A stretch of 34,653 nucleotides of DNA. It comes from a virus. Position numbers and translations under genes: made by a program. Location: positions 1 to 34,653 of the IMG/VR virus record IMGVR_UViG_3300047409_000414; one strand, 5' to 3'. The notes beneath the pieces were generated by a model that was given only the letters and a program-made list of their open reading frames with translations, made no database searches and was not told where the DNA came from. Of this stretch, positions 31,449-34,653 are shown piece after piece. Each line of letters begins with the position of its first letter. Position 1 is the stretch's first letter.

Positions 31449-32120
31449 CTAACTCCCCACCTTGACCTTGCGCGTGTTCGCCAGCCCTTCGAGCAGGCCC
31501 GAACCAAAGTGCTCGGGCTCCAGCTCGCAGTTGTGCACCTCGTGCCATTGGCCATCCTCGGACATGGACGGCGGGAACACGGTGATGGCGCGCTTGTTGT
31601 CGAAGCGGATGATTGCGGCCATGCCGTCCTTGCCGCGCCGCTCGATGTAAGCAAGCAACGCAGGATCGCGCCACGCGTCGGGCGTTGCCGGGTCCACCCA
31701 GATCTGCACCACCTGGATATTGGTTGGCTCGCTGCCGTCGTGCGGCCGCAGCGTGATGAAGTCAGGAACCAAATCCACAACGTAGCGCGTGCGGTCGGGG
31801 CGATGCAGATCGGCGGTGTCGTCCCCAGTCAGCCATCGGCAAGACCATGTGCGACAGCAGAACGGTCGGCGCTCATAGATCGCGCAACCTTTGCGGTGGC
31901 GCTGGTGCTCGCACGGCTTTCCGGCTTCCTTCTTCCACTCGCGCACCATGCCGGCGAAGTCAGATGCCTTGGCCCATCCGGCGTCGATCATGGCATCGAC
32001 CGTCTCGTTCACGCGCTCGGGCGGGTACAGGTCCGGCGACATGGGCAGCAGGCGGCAGCACAAGGTGCAGCCGCCGCACTGGCGGGCATGCTTGTTGGCG
32101 AGCACTATGGTCATCGGCAT
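31449..32120 (-). CDS. YkgJ-family cysteine-cluster protein
   Basis: A 223-residue protein with the Cys-rich core of the YkgJ/CxxCxxCC family: CGGCTLCCRLLPM at about 15-27, PCEH, GCAIYERRPFCCRTWSCRWL at about 78-97. Members are thought to bind a metal or Fe-S cluster, but their biochemical role is unsettled. The C-terminal half (about 105-223) is an extra region not covered by the motif (VQIWVDPATPDAWRDPALLAYIERRGKDG). GAGGTG precedes the start; an internal ATG two codons on is possible. It sits in the repressor operon, so it is likely expressed in the lysogen. Homologues occur on the chromosomes of many Rhizobiales, so capture from a host is plausible. Confidence 0.85.
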   Translation of the reverse strand: MPMTIVLANKHARQCGGCTLCCRLLPMSPDLYPPERVNETVDAMIDAGWAKASDFAGMVREWKKEAGKPCEHQRHRKGCAIYERRPFCCRTWSCRWLTGDDTADLHRPDRTRYVVDLVPDFITLRPHDGSEPTNIQVVQIWVDPATPDAWRDPALLAYIERRGKDGMAAIIRFDNKRAITVFPPSMSEDGQWHEVHNCELEPEHFGSGLLEGLANTRKVKVGS

Positions 32121-32136
32121 GCTGCACCTCGCCTGG

Positions 32137-32562
32137 TCATTCTGGTTCAGGTTTTTTGGAGCCGACCTGGTGCATGCCGTTGGCGAGCGAAGCCAGCGTC
32201 ACCATCAGGTCGGCGACGGCGCGGCGGACCTTTGGCGATTTGATTGAGTCCCAGGCCTCCGCCATCTCGACGCCAACGACGGTCGAGCCGAGCCGCGTGA
32301 TCACGTCGTCGCGTTTGCTTCTGGGACTGATGCCGTCGGGGACGTTGCATAGTTCGTCAACGCTCACCTGGAACAGTTGTGCGATTTGCACCAATCGGCT
32401 GCCGCTAATGCGGTTCACGCCCTTCTCGTATTTCTGCACCTGCTGAAAGGTGAGCCCGAGTTGCTTGCCGAGAGCCTCTTGCGACATCTTGTGAATGTTG
32501 CGCAGTCCACGCAGGTTCTGACCAATCGCAACGTCGTAGGGGTTTGGGAGTCTGAGCGACAT
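32137..32562 (-). CDS. XRE-family helix-turn-helix repressor
   Basis: A 141-residue protein. The start ATG 32562 (MSLRLPNPYDVAIGQNLRGLR) is preferred over the longer frame to 32799, whose extra part lies in non-coding DNA; GAGG precedes it. Residues of about 12-66 are a classic HTH_3 domain (MSQEALGKQLGLTFQQVQKYEKGVNRISGSRLVQIAQLF, written here in two parts: MSQEALGKQLGLTFQQVQKY and EKGVNRISGSRLVQIAQLF). The C-terminal part is helical without the Ser-Lys peptidase of CI/LexA, so induction by RecA autocleavage is not supported. It may be the lysogeny repressor or a host-type regulator; no Cro-like divergent gene is visible. Confidence 0.8.
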   Translation of the reverse strand: MSLRLPNPYDVAIGQNLRGLRNIHKMSQEALGKQLGLTFQQVQKYEKGVNRISGSRLVQIAQLFQVSVDELCNVPDGISPRSKRDDVITRLGSTVVGVEMAEAWDSIKSPKVRRAVADLMVTLASLANGMHQVGSKKPEPE

Positions 32563-32724
32563 GTGCGGCCTCGATTTTTTGTGGGTTGTCCCCCTTCCCC
32601 TGCGCAGCACAGCTTTGCCAACCCCCTCAAAATGGGGTGGGGCTAGTTCATGGATTTGCGGTGTATGCGCCACGATCGTCTCCCCCGTGGAAGATCGGGG
32701 AAGCGGCCCCGGCAGCCGGGGGTT

Positions 32725-32921
32725 GAACGCGGGGAATCGTACTTGCCCGCCGAACGCTTTTAGCCGTGAGGCCTGGACAGCACGCCCGCCCCCGGCCAAT
32801 CATGGCCAGGAGGGCGCACCCGCCAGGGCGCGTCCGTAGCGTGCCCGCGTTGTAAGCGCAGGCCGCGTCGGCGGTTCGGATAGGGGCTCCCGAATCCGCC
32901 CAAGTACGATTCCGGGCGTTC
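32725..32921. repeat. 21-bp inverted repeat pair, each arm with a GANTC site
   Basis: Arm 32725-32745 matches the reverse complement of 32901-32921 at 19 of 21 positions, with a perfect 13-bp core GGAATCGTACTTG (32733-32745 / 32901-32913). The arms are 155 bp apart. Each core holds a GANTC site (32734-32738 and 32908-32912), and a third lies at 32892-32896. They may be operators for the repressor or sites for an accessory protein. Confidence 0.6.
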
Positions 32922-33098
32922 AAACCCAGCCGCGACTTTAGCGCGGGCCAGTTGCAATCGGCAACGTCCGATTTGGCAATCGCCGCCATGCAGGTTTTGC
33001 CATCGGTGTCCGGGTGCCCGGAAGGGTTGCAATCCAATCTGGGAATTTAACGCCCGCATTTGAGCGATCCCTACGACACAAAGGGAAACGCCTAGAGA

Positions 33099-33223
33099 AC
33101 AAATTTGGGAAAAGGCGTTGTGGAAGTCTTTGAAATTAAAAGGCCCCTCGGTATCAGACGAGTTTCCGAGGTCCTTTTAAAATCAAACACTTCCGCATGG
33201 TTTTTTTCACAAATTTGGGAAAA
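33099..33223. repeat. 15-bp direct repeat flanking integrase terminator; candidate attP
   Basis: ACAAATTTGGGAAAA occurs at 33099-33113 and 33209-33223. The second copy also begins a palindrome TTTGGGAA-AAC-TTCCCAAA (33214-33232). The repeats flank a 79-bp inverted repeat. Directly repeated arm-binding sites around a core, next to the 3' end of a lambda-type integrase, are what attP looks like in many temperate phages. Confidence 0.5.
33119..33197 (-). terminator. Extended inverted repeat with terminator for integrase operon
   Basis: Arms 33119-33151 and 33166-33197 pair imperfectly over about 32 bp. The strongest part is CCGAGG/CCTCGG plus AAAAGG/CCTTTT around a 14-base loop. Read on the minus strand, the stem ends in CCTTTTAATTT, a reasonable rho-independent terminator about 60 bp after the integrase stop. 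It may work in both directions. Confidence 0.65.
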
Positions 33224-33235
33224 CTTCCCAAAGCC

Positions 33236-34420
33236 CTATTTCACCACCCGCAGCCGCTTGCGGCGCGTGGTCTGCTCGCTGCGCTCGATCTCAGCATCCC
33301 AGAGCGCCACAACTTGCGCGTTTATCCGCCGGGTGTCGGCGGTGCGCGAATAATAGTTGGCCATGCCGTCCGATCGATGCCCGGTCACCGACTTGACGCC
33401 GGCCGCGCCCACGCCGAGCGAGGCCACATCGGCAGCGGCATTCTTGCGCAGCCCGTGCATGCTCAGCGACTTGGTCCCGATCGCGGCCAACCCGATTTTG
33501 ATGAGATGACGTCGGATCGCGTGACTGAGGTTTTCCGCGCTCGACCATGATCGGCCGAAATCGTTCACCAGGATCGTGTCGGCGGCTCGCGGCGCCGCCG
33601 CCAAGGCCTCGCGCAACGGGCGTGGGCACAGATGATAGTTGGGCTGGTCTTGCGCTTTGCGGTTGCCCTTTTCCGGCGTCACCAAAATGCCGCGACCGTC
33701 GAACTGCGACCAGGCCATCTTGATGCAGTCGCCGCCGCGTTGGGCCCCGAAGTGCAGCAGTAATTTTGCCAACCGCAAATGCGCTGGCGCCGTCGCCATG
33801 AACAACGCCTCGGCTTCGTCCGACCACGGCACATGCGGGCGCTTCACCTGATAGCGGCGCTCTGCTTCCAGGGTCGGATTGGGCACGCCCTTGATCCCGA
33901 ATTGCGGATGCTTCTTGCAAACCTTCCAGATGTTCGACAACAGCATCACATGCAAGCGAGCGGTTGAAGGACCATGTGCGATGGTGAGCTGCTCGGAGTA
34001 AATGTCGACCGCATCGGTGTCGAGATCGGCTAAGCGGCAATGGGTGATCGGTCCACACCGCATCGCGCTCAATCCCTTCTCATAGGCGGCGCGAGTCCCC
34101 GGCTTTTTGTCCGTGAACGCCAGCGAGGCCCGATAGCACTCAATCGCGGCGATGATGGTCCCCGGCTGCACGACGCGATCGCGGGGTAGCACTTCGGTGG
34201 CGCCCACGATCGCGAACAGGGGCCTGCCGACCTCGGCCGGCGGCCCCTGCTTCAGCGAGTTGATGCAAGCCGCATAGCAGCGCCGGAATTCCGGGCTACT
34301 CTCATCATCGGGCAATCGCGTCAGATGCCCGCCCGGCGCGCGGAAGTAAACATAGCTGCCGCGGCGGTAGAGGTATTTAAGCTTTGCCTTTTCGGCGTTG
34401 GGCTTTGAGCCTTTCATCAT
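33236..34420 (-). CDS. int: Tyrosine recombinase integrase
   Basis: A 394-residue site-specific recombinase. The N-terminus (about 14-40) is a small beta arm-binding-like domain (KYLYRRGSYVYFRAPGGHLTRLP). The core-binding region is about 85-185 and the catalytic domain about 195-370. Catalytic residues visible: Arg228 (FGAQRGGD), Lys251 (TPEKG), His322 and Arg325 (MHGLRK), His348 (TGHRSD) and nucleophile Tyr356 or Tyr357 (ANYYSRT). It integrates and, with an excision factor, excises the genome. The first 44 bp overlap the AlpA-like gene upstream, so both are co-transcribed. The family is common among prophages and islands of Rhizobiales. Confidence 0.92.
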   Translation of the reverse strand: MMKGSKPNAEKAKLKYLYRRGSYVYFRAPGGHLTRLPDDESSPEFRRCYAACINSLKQGPPAEVGRPLFAIVGATEVLPRDRVVQPGTIIAAIECYRASLAFTDKKPGTRAAYEKGLSAMRCGPITHCRLADLDTDAVDIYSEQLTIAHGPSTARLHVMLLSNIWKVCKKHPQFGIKGVPNPTLEAERRYQVKRPHVPWSDEAEALFMATAPAHLRLAKLLLHFGAQRGGDCIKMAWSQFDGRGILVTPEKGNRKAQDQPNYHLCPRPLREALAAAPRAADTILVNDFGRSWSSAENLSHAIRRHLIKIGLAAIGTKSLSMHGLRKNAAADVASLGVGAAGVKSVTGHRSDGMANYYSRTADTRRINAQVVALWDAEIERSEQTTRRKRLRVVK

Positions 34421-34625
34421 GTTCCCTTAAAGCTCGATGAACCGTGTTCTCACTCGGTCCCCCGTTGCCGTCTTTGAAGTCTTCATAGGCGGCATCGAGG
34501 TCGAGGCGATCCCAGGTCGACATCTTGTTGATCTTCACGGCGGGCGGCATCTTGCCCTCGTCGACCAGTCGCAGAAACGCCGACCGGCTCATCGACAAGT
34601 AAGCTGCCGCAGTTTCAGCTCGCAT
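34377..34625 (-). CDS. AlpA-like excisionase / DNA-binding factor
   Basis: An 82-residue protein from ATG 34625; a TTG at 34646 would add seven residues and the frame may continue past the window edge. The N-terminus RAETAAAYLSMSRSAFLRLVDEGKMPPAVKI is the MerR/AlpA/Xis-type winged helix that binds and bends att DNA. A basic tail follows (HDERLKAQRRKGKA). Being upstream of and overlapping the integrase, it is probably the recombination directionality factor, or a regulator of int. Confidence 0.82.
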   Translation of the reverse strand: MRAETAAAYLSMSRSAFLRLVDEGKMPPAVKINKMSTWDRLDLDAAYEDFKDGNGGPSENTVHRALREHDERLKAQRRKGKA

Positions 34626-34653
34626 CGCGCGCGGCGGGAACGCCAAAGACTCG

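Larger units (their letters stand above)
32563..33235. other. 670-bp non-coding, structure-rich region between repressor and integrase
   Basis: No convincing gene. Open frames here are low-complexity and conflict with each other. Elements seen: a 21-bp inverted repeat (32725-32745 / 32901-32921); a hairpin GGCGGTTCGG (32870-32879) with CCGAATCCGCC (32890-32900); a 15-bp direct repeat at 33099 and 33209; a long inverted repeat at 33119-33197. It should contain the repressor promoter and probably attP. The right 170 bp are AT-rich, the rest GC-rich. Confidence 0.5.

Noticed and set aside
32563-32799. N-terminal extension of the repressor frame
   Set aside because: No ribosome binding site; the HTH domain starts naturally at ATG 32562, and the extension falls in structured non-coding DNA.
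32648-33037. 129-codon minus-strand ORF between repressor and integrase
   Set aside because: Composition unlike the neighbours, no ribosome binding site, and its sequence is explained by the inverted repeats.
32900-33040. T-arm-like strings (GTTCAAACCC, GGGTTGCAATCC) suggesting a tRNA remnant as att site
   Set aside because: No matching five-base T stem, anticodon arm or acceptor stem could be drawn.
1-34653. CRISPR array, IS element or restriction-modification/toxin-antitoxin pair
   Set aside because: None found: repeats are too short or unspaced for CRISPR, no transposase or methyltransferase motifs were seen, and small gene pairs lack known toxin motifs.

Overview
The window reads as an essentially complete genome, or near-complete contig, of a temperate siphovirus of a GC-rich alphaproteobacterium. 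A Bradyrhizobium/Rhodopseudomonas-type Rhizobiales host is the best guess. The reasons are an estimated GC of 60-65 %, a phage-borne GcrA cell-cycle regulator (an alphaproteobacterial family), tail-tip proteins of the gene-transfer-agent type (DUF2460, DUF2163, hub), and a C-terminal sorting-like motif (VPGP...GAGLPGL) of a type I associate with Rhizobiales. No host gene, tRNA, rRNA, IS element or CRISPR array was recognised.

Layout: (1) About 0.1-4.4 kb, plus strand, is the early/replication operon: an RMF-like protein, a RuvC-like resolvase, GcrA, a Zn-finger/winged-helix-like protein, an HNH nuclease and a primase-helicase. It is followed at 4.47-4.63 kb by eight copies of a 9-bp repeat around a G/C hairpin, a candidate replication origin. 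(2) About 4.6-6.0 kb holds small accessory genes and a NusG paralogue. (3) About 6.0-6.3 kb is a structured, gene-free leader with a perfect 13-bp hairpin, lying before the late operon. (4) About 6.3-7.2 kb encodes an exported PEP-CTERM-like protein and a small membrane protein. (5) About 7.2-14.7 kb is packaging and head: HNH, small terminase candidate, collagen-like fibre, TerL, a fused protease-capsid polyprotein, two related small proteins and the portal. (6) About 14.6-28.6 kb is a second collagen-like protein, connectors, tail tube, tail chaperones with a -1 frameshift, tape measure, tail-tip complex and a spike. (7) About 28.6-29.3 kb, minus strand, is a two-gene cassette with its own promoter (a moron). 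(8) About 29.3-31.2 kb is lysis: a modular endolysin and a holin/spanin-like protein. (9) About 31.3-34.6 kb, minus strand, is lysogeny: an XRE repressor with a YkgJ-like protein and a small acidic protein, then a 670-bp structured intergenic region, integrase and an AlpA-like factor.

How it fits together (inference): repressor, integrase and AlpA-like factor run lysogeny. The early operon copies and resolves DNA and may retune host transcription through GcrA and translation through an RMF-like protein. The NusG paralogue sits directly before the leader of a late operon of more than 20 kb with hardly any gap, so it is a natural candidate for a processive antiterminator of that operon. The integrase lies inside the map, with lysis and lysogeny genes on the far side of its likely attachment region. 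A circular, unintegrated or circularly permuted genome explains this better than a prophage with host flanks.

The best-supported unusual features are the -1 frameshift in the tail chaperone, the repeat array after the primase-helicase, the NusG paralogue with its structured leader and start-site hairpin, the protease-capsid fusion, and the direct- and inverted-repeat structures between repressor and integrase.
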